DNA from: Gramella sp. MAR_2010_147
GTDB taxonomy: Bacteria; Bacteroidota; Bacteroidia; Flavobacteriales; Flavobacteriaceae
Direction: 5' to 3'
Assembly (NCBI RefSeq): GCF_900105135.1
Contig: NZ_LT629741.1
Coordinates: 2,953,001-3,017,000 of the forward strand
DNA: 64,000 nt
Shown here: in pieces, positions 7,982 through 17,164 of the stretch
Numbering within the stretch: the first letter of the stretch is position 1
Layout: every line of letters starts with the position of its first letter
Made by a program: the position numbers and the translations under genes
Notes under the pieces: generated by a model
What the model saw: only the letters and a program-made list of their open reading frames with translations
What the model was told of the DNA's origin: nothing
Databases searched by the model: none

Positions 7982-8836
7982 TTATTCAAATTTCCAGGCT
8001 ATAAATCTACTTTTCTTATTTCCCTGGTTCATTGCAATAGTTCTGAAATCAGCGTTCAATTTTTTAAGCTGCTTGTGTATTTTAGGTAGATTCTCTTTTT
8101 TCGAAACCAGACAGGTGAACCAGCCAACCTGATTTTTGAATAAAATACTTTCTTTTATCATTCTTTTTATAAATAGTGCTTCACCACCATTGCACCATAA
8201 CTCGTTTGCCTGTCCGCCAAAATTTAAATCTGAAGAATCTAAGTTTAGATTCTTAATTTTTCTGCCAGCAGCCTTTTTAGCCTCTTTTTCTGAAGAATGA
8301 AAAGGTGGATTACATATACTTAAATGATAAAATTCAGCATCCTTAACAACTCCCTTAAAAATACTGCCTCGATCTTTTTGATGTCTTATTTCGATATGAT
8401 CAATTAAGTTTTTATTAGCCTGAACATTGGATCTTGCAATTGCAACAGAATTTTCTTCAATATCGGTACCTAGCATTTTCCAGCCATAAATGGTATGTGC
8501 TAAGATTGGATAAATGGTATTTGCTCCCACACCAATATCAATCCCCTTGATGGGCCCTTCAATATTTTCTTCTGAAAGCAGATCGTGCAGATAATGAATA
8601 TAATCTGCTCGTCCGGGAATAGGCGGGCATAAATAGTTCTTGGGAATACTCCAGTTTTCAACTTCATAGTGATGCTTTAGCAATGCTTTATTTAATTGTA
8701 GTACGGCCTCTGAATTGGCAAAATTGATGGTTGGAGTTCCATATTTATTGATAAAAACAAATTTTGATAATTCAGGATTGGATACTGTTAGAGCATCGAA
8801 ATTGTAAGAATCCTTATGAATGTTTTCTGGGTGCAT
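7982..8836 (-). CDS. rlmF: 23S rRNA (adenine(1618)-N(6))-methyltransferase
   Basis: The 284-residue SAM-dependent methyltransferase fits RlmF in length and sequence. N-terminal HPENIHKDSYNFDALTVSNP matches the family's xHPRNxHxxxYDF entry. The SAM motif is GIDIGVGANTIYPIL (about residue 98-112) and the catalytic N6-adenine motif is CNPPFHSS (about 175-182). It would modify A1618 of 23S rRNA (E. coli numbering). The LuxR-type gene begins downstream on the same strand. Confidence 0.93.
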   Translation of the reverse strand: MHPENIHKDSYNFDALTVSNPELSKFVFINKYGTPTINFANSEAVLQLNKALLKHHYEVENWSIPKNYLCPPIPGRADYIHYLHDLLSEENIEGPIKGIDIGVGANTIYPILAHTIYGWKMLGTDIEENSVAIARSNVQANKNLIDHIEIRHQKDRGSIFKGVVKDAEFYHLSICNPPFHSSEKEAKKAAGRKIKNLNLDSSDLNFGGQANELWCNGGEALFIKRMIKESILFKNQVGWFTCLVSKKENLPKIHKQLKKLNADFRTIAMNQGNKKSRFIAWKFE

Positions 8837-9047
8837 TTGTTGAAATTGAATCTTTTCAAATATAAATTATTTTAAAACGGATATATAAATACCAGCCTGG
8901 CGAAGCCTGGACATTTTTGAACACATAACTGGAAAGAATTTTTCAACTTATTTCGAATTCTAAATAATGATTGTAAATTGTTGTTTATCAATATTATATA
9001 GATTAAATTGAATAGGCTTATCCTCCCGGAGTTTTAATTCGATAATT

Positions 9048-9878
9048 ATGAAAACCCTACTATTAATTCTGATTATTTTAATGATTCCTTTTCAGATTAA
9101 AGCTCAGAGAAAGGATAAGATTAAAGGCGATAAACAGGTAGTTAGCACCTCTGGAGAGATTAAAGAAAGCTTTAACAAGCTCGAAATTTCTGACAATATT
9201 ACGGTAGAGTTACAAAGCGCTAATAGAAATTCTTATGTTTTAACTGCAGACCAGAACTTACTGGAGGAAATTGAAATAGAAGTGAGAGATGAAACTTTGA
9301 GAGTTTCAACAAAAAGCAAGATCACCGGCAGTAAAAAACTTTATTTAAACCTCAATATTCAGCATTTAAACAGTCTTATTCTAAATGATCAGGCTATAGT
9401 GAAGAACAGTTCTAAATTTAAAGCCGAAAAGCTTTCTATAGTTTTAAACAATTCTGCGAAAATTGAATTAGATCTGGACGTTCAGCAAAATTTAGAAGCA
9501 TATTTCTCTGATAATTCAGGGGGGAAAATAGATTCAGACGCGGGCAATATCCTTATAAATATGAAGAACAGGTCAGACCTTAAAGCGAAGTTTCATACAC
9601 CAAATTTAAAGGTAAATCTGGAAAATTCTGCAGATTTAAAACTGGATGGCTCTTCTAATCATGCGGAATATAATTTAAAAGATTCTTCTAATTTAAATGC
9701 GAAGAAATTAAAAAGCCAAACAGCGATTTTGAATAGCAAAAACAGGTCTGATATTCATGTAGATGCTTCTAAACAAATCGAAATTGATGCCGAGGGTAAG
9801 AGTAAGATCTATGTATATGGAAACCCGGAAATTAATGTGAAAGGCCTAACTGATAAGTCCAGAATTATCAAACGTTAA
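9048..9878 (+). CDS. GIN-domain (DUF2807) putative adhesin head protein
   Basis: The 276-residue protein has a signal peptide ending IKAQ and a repetitive beta-solenoid body. It starts with SFNKLEISDNITVELQ, as in the head-GIN domain family common in Bacteroidetes, followed by many short repeats with S/N/D-rich turns (LENSADLKLDGSSNHAEYNL, LKDSSNLNAKKLK). It is probably exported to the periplasm or outer surface; the function of the family is unclear. It stands alone, with a hairpin but no U-run after the stop. Confidence 0.82.
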   Translation: MKTLLLILIILMIPFQIKAQRKDKIKGDKQVVSTSGEIKESFNKLEISDNITVELQSANRNSYVLTADQNLLEEIEIEVRDETLRVSTKSKITGSKKLYLNLNIQHLNSLILNDQAIVKNSSKFKAEKLSIVLNNSAKIELDLDVQQNLEAYFSDNSGGKIDSDAGNILINMKNRSDLKAKFHTPNLKVNLENSADLKLDGSSNHAEYNLKDSSNLNAKKLKSQTAILNSKNRSDIHVDASKQIEIDAEGKSKIYVYGNPEINVKGLTDKSRIIKR

Positions 9879-9903
9879 TCTTAGTGAACATTGATCTCTA
9901 TCA

Positions 9904-9934
9904 AGCCAAATGATATTACCTGTGATCTTTGGCT
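9904..9934. terminator. Weak hairpin after the GIN-domain gene
   Basis: AGCCAAA (9904-9910) and TTTGGCT (9928-9934) are inverted. The loop is long and no T-run follows, so termination is uncertain. Confidence 0.3.
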
Positions 9935-9998
9935 ATAGTGTGAACAGAAGGGTGTAGGAAGTAGAGTTGTTCTATATATCTTTTTAATTTTAATATCA

Positions 9999-10448
9999 AT
10001 GGCTAAAATTCTAAAAGTGGAGGTGCGAGGTCTTCCAAAAGAAATTCATATAGGGAATCAGGATACCGCGATCGAGGTATTTGTAGAAATTCAATTTCAT
10101 CAACTGGATATTGAATATGACATGGAATATTGTCTTCATCTTTTTGTTTATGATATTCGCGAACAAATAGACCCTCCAATAATTATCTCCAATTGGGACG
10201 AAAGCTATATAATTTCTGTTGCTACCGCCTTAGATAGAAAGGATGATTTTATAGGGGTAGCAAATATATTTATGAAGGCCACTTCAAAAAACACCAGTTT
10301 AAAGATACCGGTAACGCTGAAACTAGGATCAGTGAACACTAAAGAGACCTATTTTTCTCGTAATCTGAAGGTTTTCGTAACCGCCAGCCCGGCGATTAGC
10401 CGAATTTCTAAATGGTCTGGACCCAACAGAACCAGCGTGTTCTATTAA
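9999..10448 (+). CDS. Hypothetical protein, 149 aa
   Basis: I do not recognise the family. It is a soluble, beta-rich sequence without signal peptide (MAKILKVEVRGLPKEIHIGN, FVEIQFHQLDIEYDMEYCLH, LFVYDIREQIDPP). Its last 120 bp overlap the 3' end of the convergent exonuclease gene on the other strand. Even periodicity and absence of internal stops up to the overlap suggest it is real. It could end earlier in vivo if one of the two reading frames has been extended by mutation. Confidence 0.6.
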   Translation: MAKILKVEVRGLPKEIHIGNQDTAIEVFVEIQFHQLDIEYDMEYCLHLFVYDIREQIDPPIIISNWDESYIISVATALDRKDDFIGVANIFMKATSKNTSLKIPVTLKLGSVNTKETYFSRNLKVFVTASPAISRISKWSGPNRTSVFY

Positions 10449-11849
10449 ATCAACTGACCTATCATCATCGCTCAGGCTAATTTTAGTAAAACTTCTATTT
10501 ACTTTTAAATACCGGCTTACTATTCTATCAGCATAACTGGAATTTTTTGCCGGTGTCAGGAAATTTTTAAATTCTTCCGGATGATTAAAATCATCTGAAG
10601 GGCCAATATATCCATAACCTGCATATTTACCTTTATTTAAATAAATGAATGATTTTTCTTCTTTTGTACGACCTTTTTCCAGAAGAAGGCAGGAATCATC
10701 ATATTTTCCAATATAATCAATGGCCTTTTCTACTCGCTTATTATATTTCTCAATGCTTATCTCATTCTGGCAGACTCCGCCACAGGAATTAATTTTATAA
10801 TGATCACAAACTTTTGCACTTGCCTGTAGACCGCAATATTTTGGGCATAAATTGAATTCTTCGCAAATGAACTCCATGAACTTTATTGCTTCATCCCGTG
10901 TATAGAATTTCATCCAGCTCACTGGGGCGATCTTATTCTTATGCAATGCGAATTGCTCAATTCCTTTTTGATTGTGATAGGAGGTAAGCGTATAAGGGCG
11001 GGATATTTTCTTTTGAGCTTTATTAAACTTCGGAAAATACTTCAAAATCAATTCAGATTCCCTTAGTAAGGCAAGCAGTTCGCTGCCCGTAAGTTCATAG
11101 TCGATGCTGTAAGTTTCCTGCATCAGTTTATATTTTCTATTCGATTTTTCCTGAAAATGGGATTTTATACGTGTCTTAATATTTTTTGCTTTTCCTATAT
11201 AAAGAGGCCTTCCATCTTTATCTTTAAAAAAATAAACACCGGTAGCGGCAGGAAGTTTTTCGAAATCTGAACTTTTAAAATTAGGTGGCAGGTAAGAAGC
11301 TGCCGTCTTTTGGTTCAGTAACTGATTGATAACTTCAAACTCGGGATCTAAAGAAAGACACCTTTGGAAAAGCGTTACCGTGGCGTTGCAATCACCTTTT
11401 GCCCTGTGCCGATCTATATGCGGAATGTTTATCGAAGTACAAATATTTCCCAAACTATAAGAAAACAGTCCGGGGATCAGTTTTCTGGTGAGTCTTACCG
11501 TGCATAGTCTTTTCCGTTTGTATTCCTTACCAAGGCTGGTAAATTCAGCACGCACAATATTATAGTCAAAATTCACATTATGCGCCACAAATATGCAGTC
11601 TTTCGTGATCTTCTCAATTTCATGTGCTATTTCGGAAAAAGATGGAGCATGGAGGACCATTTCATCATTGATACCGGTTAAAGTTTCAATATATAGGGGG
11701 ATGGCCTGACTTGGATTTACCAGGGAGGAATATTCATTTATCACCTTCCCATTCTGAACTACAATAATGCAAATCTCAGTAATCCTGTTCCCTTTTATCC
11801 CGTTACCTGTGGTTTCAATATCCGTAATGGCGAACTTGACATCTTTCAT
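10329..11849 (-). CDS. DnaQ-type 3'-5' exonuclease fused to a GIY-YIG (UvrC-like) nuclease
   Basis: The 506-residue protein has two nuclease modules. Residues about 1-170 form a DEDDh exonuclease: Exo I FAITDIETTG, Exo II AHNVNFDYNIVRAEF, Exo III HRAKGDCNAT. Residues about 198-280 form a GIY-YIG domain: TGVYFFKDKDGRPLYIGKAK followed by NIKTRIKSHF, as in UvrC. A cysteine cluster follows (CPKYCGLQASAKVCDHY, NSCGGVC). This architecture is found in proteins annotated as DNA polymerase III epsilon-like in Bacteroidetes and probably serves DNA repair. The C-terminal 40 residues are antisense to the end of the convergent hypothetical gene. Confidence 0.88.
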   Translation of the reverse strand: MKDVKFAITDIETTGNGIKGNRITEICIIVVQNGKVINEYSSLVNPSQAIPLYIETLTGINDEMVLHAPSFSEIAHEIEKITKDCIFVAHNVNFDYNIVRAEFTSLGKEYKRKRLCTVRLTRKLIPGLFSYSLGNICTSINIPHIDRHRAKGDCNATVTLFQRCLSLDPEFEVINQLLNQKTAASYLPPNFKSSDFEKLPAATGVYFFKDKDGRPLYIGKAKNIKTRIKSHFQEKSNRKYKLMQETYSIDYELTGSELLALLRESELILKYFPKFNKAQKKISRPYTLTSYHNQKGIEQFALHKNKIAPVSWMKFYTRDEAIKFMEFICEEFNLCPKYCGLQASAKVCDHYKINSCGGVCQNEISIEKYNKRVEKAIDYIGKYDDSCLLLEKGRTKEEKSFIYLNKGKYAGYGYIGPSDDFNHPEEFKNFLTPAKNSSYADRIVSRYLKVNRSFTKISLSDDDRSVDLIEHAGSVGSRPFRNSANRRAGGYENLQITRKIGLFSVH

Positions 11850-12013
11850 GGGTGAAAATTACTGCTAAATTGGAAATTATCCAAACGATTGGAAAGTATC
11901 CTAATAAAGGTGTATTTCTTAAAATTAAGAAAAGTTTGATGAATCTTTAACTAGTACTTCAGGTAGGGAATTAATTCAGATTGATAACTTTAAGAGACTA
12001 AAAAATTCAAAAA

Positions 12014-14140
12014 ATGAAGGAAGATAAAGGTAATGCAAAGAAAAAAGATATGCAGCAGAACATATCTGACCACGAGGGGAAAACAATGACCACCAACCAG
12101 GGAGTAAAAGTAAACGATACCAATAATTCTTTAAAGGCCGGTGAACGCGGAGCAACCTTATTAGAAGATTTTATTTTAAGGGAAAAAATCACCCATTTTG
12201 ACCATGAAAGAATTCCGGAAAGAATTGTACATGCCAGGGGAAGTGCCGCCCATGGTTTTTTTGAGTTATATGAAAGCCAGGAAAAATATACGAAAGCAGG
12301 TATTTTTACGGATACGAATAGAAAAACTCCTGTTTTTACGAGATTTTCAACCGTTGCTGGTTCCAAAGGCTCTGCAGATATGGCTCGGGATGTAAGAGGA
12401 TTTGCAGTAAAATTTTATACGGAAGAAGGAATTTTTGATCTGGTAGGTAACAATATGCCTATTTTCTTTATTCAGGACGCGATGAAGTTTCCAGATTTGA
12501 TCCATTCGGTAAAGCCTGAACCACATCGGGAAATTCCGCAGGCCGCTTCAGCCCATGATACTTTTTATGATTTTGTTTCTCGCACGCCTGAAACATTGCA
12601 TAACCATATCTGGGTAATGAGTGATCGTGCGATTCCCAGGAGTTTAAGAATGATGGAAGGTTTTGGAATCCACACATTCAGACTTATTAATAAAGAAGGG
12701 AAATCCCATTTTGTAAAGTTTCACTGGAAGCCATTGCTAGGAGTAAACTCTGTTACCTGGGATGAAGCAGTGAAATTGCACGGCGCCGATGCAGATTTTC
12801 ATCGTAGAGATCTATGGGATGCTATAGATTCAGGACAATTTCCAGAGTGGGAGTTGGGAATTCAGGTAGTTCCGGAAGAGGATGAACACAAATTTGATTT
12901 TGATCTCCTGGATCCCACAAAATTAATTCCGGAAGAAATAGTGCCTGTTCAAAGAATAGGAAAAATGACCCTTAACCGAAATCCTGATAATTTCTTTGCA
13001 GAAACCGAGCAGGTTGCTTTCCATCCAGGACATATAGTTCCAGGGATAGATTTTAGCAATGATCCTTTATTACAGGGAAGACTATTCTCCTATACAGATA
13101 CACAGCTCTCAAGATTGGGTAGTCCTAATTTCCATGAAATTCCGATTAACCGTCCTGTAAATCCCACGCATAATAATCAGCGTGACGGACATATGCGTAT
13201 GACAGTGAATAAAGGAAACACTGCTTACTTTCCAAATTCTATGAGCGGAGGATGTCCGCATCTGGCAAAAATGGCAGAAGGTGGGTTTACCAGTTATGAA
13301 GAAAGAATTGATGCCAATAAAGTAAGGGCGCGAAGTGAGAGTTTTAGTGATCATTTTTCACAACCCGGAATCTTTTACCGAAGTTTAAAAGACTGGGAGA
13401 AAAATCACGTAGCAGAAGCCTATTCTTTCGAGCTTGGAAAATGTACTCAGGATCATATTAAAGAGCGTATGCTATGGCTCATCAATAAAATTGATAAAGA
13501 TCTGGCCAATAAGGTAGCCGATAATTTAGGGATGAAAGTTCCTTCTAACATTGAAAAACCGGTGAACCAGGCTATAGGCGCAGATGATGACGGGAAAAAG
13601 AACGAACCAACAGAAAGAAAGGATTATATAGATAAATCTGAAGCATTAAGTCAGACACATTTAATGGCCGAAAGTATCGCAACTAGAAAAATTGCATTTT
13701 TAGTAGGAGATGGGTTTGATGCTGAAAATGTAGGTAACATGAAAAAAGCGCTGGAAAAGAAGAATGCCGTGGTAAACCTGGTAGCAACTCATGGCGGAAA
13801 AGTAGAATGTTCTGAAGGTGATATGCATAAGGTTGATGCTGCACTGATGACAACAGAAAGCGTTGCTTTTGATGCAATTTATATCCCCGGAGGTTCTAAA
13901 AGTGTAAAAGCTCTCCAAGAGATAGCCAAGGCAAAGAAATTTATTAATGAAGCTTTAAAACATTGTAAAGCCATTGCGGTAGATGCTGAAGGCGAAGAAT
14001 TATTTGATGAGACTTTTGGTAAAGACTTTAAAGATGATGCAGCAGTTTGTATTAATAAAAAGCCTGCCGATTTTATTAAAGCAATAGGAATGCATAGAAA
14101 TTGGGATAGGGAAGAAAAGGCGAAAATGATCCCGGCTTAA
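12014..14140 (+). CDS. katE: Large-subunit catalase (HPII type) with C-terminal DJ-1/PfpI-like domain
   Basis: The 708-residue protein degrades hydrogen peroxide. The N-terminal catalase core contains the distal His in ERIVHARGSAAHGFFE (His73), the GNNMPIFFIQDAMKFPD segment and the heme-ligand region GRLFSYTDTQLSRLGSPNF. From about residue 560 a flavodoxin-like DJ-1/PfpI domain follows (KIAFLVGDGFDAENVGNMKK, DAIYIPGGSKSVKAL), as in E. coli HPII. The length is right for a large-subunit clade II catalase. It has no signal peptide, so a cytoplasmic location is likely. The start directly follows an A-rich stretch. The gene is monocistronic with its own terminator. Confidence 0.96.
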   Translation: MKEDKGNAKKKDMQQNISDHEGKTMTTNQGVKVNDTNNSLKAGERGATLLEDFILREKITHFDHERIPERIVHARGSAAHGFFELYESQEKYTKAGIFTDTNRKTPVFTRFSTVAGSKGSADMARDVRGFAVKFYTEEGIFDLVGNNMPIFFIQDAMKFPDLIHSVKPEPHREIPQAASAHDTFYDFVSRTPETLHNHIWVMSDRAIPRSLRMMEGFGIHTFRLINKEGKSHFVKFHWKPLLGVNSVTWDEAVKLHGADADFHRRDLWDAIDSGQFPEWELGIQVVPEEDEHKFDFDLLDPTKLIPEEIVPVQRIGKMTLNRNPDNFFAETEQVAFHPGHIVPGIDFSNDPLLQGRLFSYTDTQLSRLGSPNFHEIPINRPVNPTHNNQRDGHMRMTVNKGNTAYFPNSMSGGCPHLAKMAEGGFTSYEERIDANKVRARSESFSDHFSQPGIFYRSLKDWEKNHVAEAYSFELGKCTQDHIKERMLWLINKIDKDLANKVADNLGMKVPSNIEKPVNQAIGADDDGKKNEPTERKDYIDKSEALSQTHLMAESIATRKIAFLVGDGFDAENVGNMKKALEKKNAVVNLVATHGGKVECSEGDMHKVDAALMTTESVAFDAIYIPGGSKSVKALQEIAKAKKFINEALKHCKAIAVDAEGEELFDETFGKDFKDDAAVCINKKPADFIKAIGMHRNWDREEKAKMIPA

Positions 14141-14171
14141 ATACTAAGAATATCAGTAATAAAACTAAAGG

Positions 14172-14205
14172 CTCCCTGAAATTGATCAACATCAGGGAGT
14201 TTTTT
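14172..14205. terminator. Terminator between convergent katE and GDSL hydrolase genes
   Basis: CTCCCTGA (14172-14179) pairs with TCAGGGAG (14192-14199), followed by T6 on the plus strand. The hairpin touches the 3' end of the opposing gene at 14204. Confidence 0.85.
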
Positions 14206-14827
14206 AATTGAAACTAACTTTCATTTTTAACAATTCTTCAGCTATAACTTCAGCGGCTGCCTTACTTCCTTTCTCTGAAGGATGAAATTTATCAGGGCCG
14301 TAATAATCATAATTTCCAGTATCGTCAAAATGGAATTTCCAGACTTCACCTACGGCGAAAAGAATTGCATTATGGATTTGAGCAGCCTTGCGATAATTGG
14401 CGATCACCCCATCAAAGGTTTGATAATGATCCCTAGCCGGCCAGACCATAAAATAGCCGATCCTGGTACTATTCTTCTGGCATAGATCTTTGAATTTCTC
14501 TCCGTATTCCAGTAGGATTTGTCTTCCGAATGCTTGTGAAGATGGTCCCTGTTGCAAAATTACCAGGTCAAACTTTTTTGTTGATATCAGTTTCTGGACT
14601 TTTCCATCGTTCCAGTGATCCATCAATGCATAATTGGGATGGGCTATCATTTCAGACTTAACATTCATCCCTTTTCTCCTGGCAGCTTTTTTTACCAGTT
14701 TGGGAAGATTGTTGGTATAGGTTAGACTATTCCCTACATATAAAATATTAAGTTCAGATTGCTGGGAAAACGTCTGGTTATTATAGAAAATGAACAGCAG
14801 AAAGATAAAGAGGATCGTTTTTTTCAT
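14204..14827 (-). CDS. SGNH/GDSL-type hydrolase, secreted
   Basis: The 207-residue protein has a signal peptide (to about residue 21) and conventional SGNH block order: ILYVGNSLTYTNNLPKL (block I, Ser34), LVILQQGPSSQAF (block III variant) and GPDKFHPSEKGSKAAA (DxxH of block V). Ser, Asp and His would form the esterase triad in the periplasm. The ester substrate is unknown. It stands alone and converges on katE. It serves as a useful normal-order comparison for the permuted hydrolase at 37,008. Confidence 0.85.
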   Translation of the reverse strand: MKKTILFIFLLFIFYNNQTFSQQSELNILYVGNSLTYTNNLPKLVKKAARRKGMNVKSEMIAHPNYALMDHWNDGKVQKLISTKKFDLVILQQGPSSQAFGRQILLEYGEKFKDLCQKNSTRIGYFMVWPARDHYQTFDGVIANYRKAAQIHNAILFAVGEVWKFHFDDTGNYDYYGPDKFHPSEKGSKAAAEVIAEELLKMKVSFN

Positions 14828-14886
14828 AGTAGATAAAGAAAGGCGATTTTCAAATTTTAAAGATGAAGATTTAATCTGAAACGATT

Positions 14887-15984
14887 TTAAGAATTTTCCA
14901 GCTTTTGAATCACTGACGAAGGAAGCCTTTCCGCATAATTATCCAGGATAAGTTGATACACTTTTTTCCATTCAGGAGAATTTTTATCCTGAAGATCTGT
15001 GCGCGATTCTTCCAGTTTATCGAGAACGATATCAACAGAATAGAGAGGAAAAGCCTGCTCGTATTCCTGCAAACTCTTGATGGACGTTTCTATATTTTTA
15101 TTAATAATGCTTCTCAAAGCCTCGACCAGCAAAAGAGATGCTTCTTCCTGTTTTTCTTCTGAACTGAATTTAATATTTCCAAATTGCAATTGAATACTAT
15201 GGTCTTCTATAGCATTTTCAATATTGAAAACAGTGTCGCCGTTAGTTTTTACGATTTGAATTTCCTCATTTTTATATTTCTTAATAGCCATAACCTGAGG
15301 ATAAAGCCTGGTTTCTTCATCATAGATTTTAGATTTAATAGTGGCCAGTGCCTGCATGGCATTTTGAATGGTCGTCTGATTAATTTCTGAAGGCAGTGGG
15401 ATAAGCGTGGTTACTTCTTTAGATTTTATTCCTATCACTTCAATAATCATCGTGCCACTTAACTTGCCCTCTTTTGCCGCCAGACCAATGGCGTACAGGT
15501 CACCGATATTTATTCCGGTTTCAGCAGTAGTGATCAATGAAATCAGCCTTAAACCTACACCCACTCTTTTAGATCCAATAAACTGGTTGTTGGAAACCTG
15601 AGCGAGGGTGGCATATTTCATATAATCCATGGTTATCTTATAACTGGTATTCTTTTGAGATAATGTAATAGGCAGATAACTAATAGCACCATCCCGGTTA
15701 AGCTGACCAATAGATACTAATACCGTTTCATTGTTTAAGAAACCGAGAATTTCTTCCCGGTTTAAAAGTTTCATATCTTTTAAAATGATTGAATTTTGAT
15801 CATTTGCAATAAGAATTTTATCTTCAAATTCAACCGGGTCTACAGGTTCATAACCTCTAAAGTTTTTATAGGTTTTTGCTTCCTCAAGAATACGCTCATT
15901 TGTTTCTTTATTTTTACCCAGGTCAGAAATTTTACATGCCGTGAATAGTAGACAGATTAATAGAAGATAGTTAGATACTTTCAT
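14887..15984 (-). CDS. Hypothetical lipoprotein, 365 aa
   Basis: The signal peptide ends in a lipobox (LLICLLFTAC, Cys16-17 region), so this is probably membrane-anchored and periplasmic. I do not recognise the family. The mature part includes a central segment with glycine-rich turns (GVGLRLISLITTAETGINIG, DLYAIGLAAKEGKLSG) and a helical C-terminal third (EASLLLVEALRSIINKNIET). No catalytic motif stands out. It is followed 59 bp later by the GDSL hydrolase on the same strand, so cotranscription is possible. Confidence 0.7.
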   Translation of the reverse strand: MKVSNYLLLICLLFTACKISDLGKNKETNERILEEAKTYKNFRGYEPVDPVEFEDKILIANDQNSIILKDMKLLNREEILGFLNNETVLVSIGQLNRDGAISYLPITLSQKNTSYKITMDYMKYATLAQVSNNQFIGSKRVGVGLRLISLITTAETGINIGDLYAIGLAAKEGKLSGTMIIEVIGIKSKEVTTLIPLPSEINQTTIQNAMQALATIKSKIYDEETRLYPQVMAIKKYKNEEIQIVKTNGDTVFNIENAIEDHSIQLQFGNIKFSSEEKQEEASLLLVEALRSIINKNIETSIKSLQEYEQAFPLYSVDIVLDKLEESRTDLQDKNSPEWKKVYQLILDNYAERLPSSVIQKLENS

Positions 15985-16196
15985 ACTCTATAATTAAATT
16001 CAAAACCTAAATTACTGAAATACAGTAATTAATGATGTGTTTTAAGAAGAGAAAATTTCTTTTCAGGAAATGTTTCAAATTGTTTTATTTCCTGTAACAA
16101 GTCTTAAAAGCTTTAATTTATAGGACTTTAGACTGATATTATTGTTTAAGTGTCGCATCTTTATATCTTAAAACTCAATTGGAACCTTAATAACCT

Positions 16197-17057
16197 ATGG
16201 ATAAAGACTTTTGGATAGAATTAAAATCACAACTTTTAGAATTTTTACTGGAGATAGGGCCGGAACTTATTTATGCCTTAGTCACATTTATAATTGGAAT
16301 ATTTGCAATTAAGCTTCTCATGAGCTTGTTAAGGGGTGCTTTAAGAAAGTCTAAGACCGAACTTTCCTTAAAAACCTTTGTAGAAAGCCTTAGTATTTTT
16401 TTACTCTATGGTTTGTTGTTCTTTATCATGGGATCTATTCTGGTTATTAAAACCACATCTTTTATAGCAGTATTTGGAGCTGCGGGTATCGCCATAGGAC
16501 TTGCATTACAAGGTAGTTTATCCAATTTTGCTGGAGGAGTTCTTATACTTGTTTTTAAGCCATTTAAGGCGGGAGATCTCATTCACGTAAATGATAACCT
16601 GGGTTTTGTAGAAAAGATTGATATATTATATACCCGAATTAAGACGTTCGACGGAAGGATGATTACTATGCCTAATGGAAATGTTTCAAATAGTGATGTG
16701 GATAATCGCACGATGGAAAAATATCGCCGTATAGATCTTAATCTCAAATTTGCTTTTGATGAAGATATTGATAAAATCCGCCAAATAATCATAAACGGAA
16801 TGAACAAGCATCCCAAACTTGCCAGGCATCTGCCTGTTGATGTATGGTTAGATGAAATAGGGGATTATCAAATGAAAATTAAGGCCAGGTGCTGGGTAGA
16901 ATCTGTAGAATACTGGCCTGCCTATTGGGAGCAACTGGAAGCTGTTAAGAAAGAACTAGACAGGGAAGGTGTAAGAATACCAATTCCAAAACACGCAATT
17001 TATAAAGAGGAAGCAATAGGATTAGAGTCCAGGCACAATTTAAATAGTCCCACTTGA
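16197..17057 (+). CDS. Small-conductance mechanosensitive channel (MscS family)
   Basis: The 286-residue protein has three N-terminal membrane helices and the MscS pore helix: AVFGAAGIAIGLALQGSLSN followed by FAGGVLILVFKPFKAGD with its Gly/Ala ladder. The cytoplasmic beta domain (GFVEKIDILYTRIKTFDGRM, MPNGNVSNSDVDN) and alpha/beta C-terminus follow. The size matches E. coli MscS (286 residues). It opens under membrane tension to release solutes during osmotic downshock. It stands alone, about 110 bp before the DUF808 gene. Confidence 0.93.
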   Translation: MDKDFWIELKSQLLEFLLEIGPELIYALVTFIIGIFAIKLLMSLLRGALRKSKTELSLKTFVESLSIFLLYGLLFFIMGSILVIKTTSFIAVFGAAGIAIGLALQGSLSNFAGGVLILVFKPFKAGDLIHVNDNLGFVEKIDILYTRIKTFDGRMITMPNGNVSNSDVDNRTMEKYRRIDLNLKFAFDEDIDKIRQIIINGMNKHPKLARHLPVDVWLDEIGDYQMKIKARCWVESVEYWPAYWEQLEAVKKELDREGVRIPIPKHAIYKEEAIGLESRHNLNSPT

Positions 17058-17164
17058 ATAAGAATTTTTAAAATGATCGTTGTTTTCAAAATAGATCATA
17101 AATTACCTTTCTCATTTTCAGAAAAAAATAGAACTTGCTTTCCTTTTAAATTTAGATCAAACTT

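Noticed and set aside
12007..12366. 119-codon minus-strand frame under katE
   Set aside because: It is fully antisense to the conserved N-terminal catalase core.
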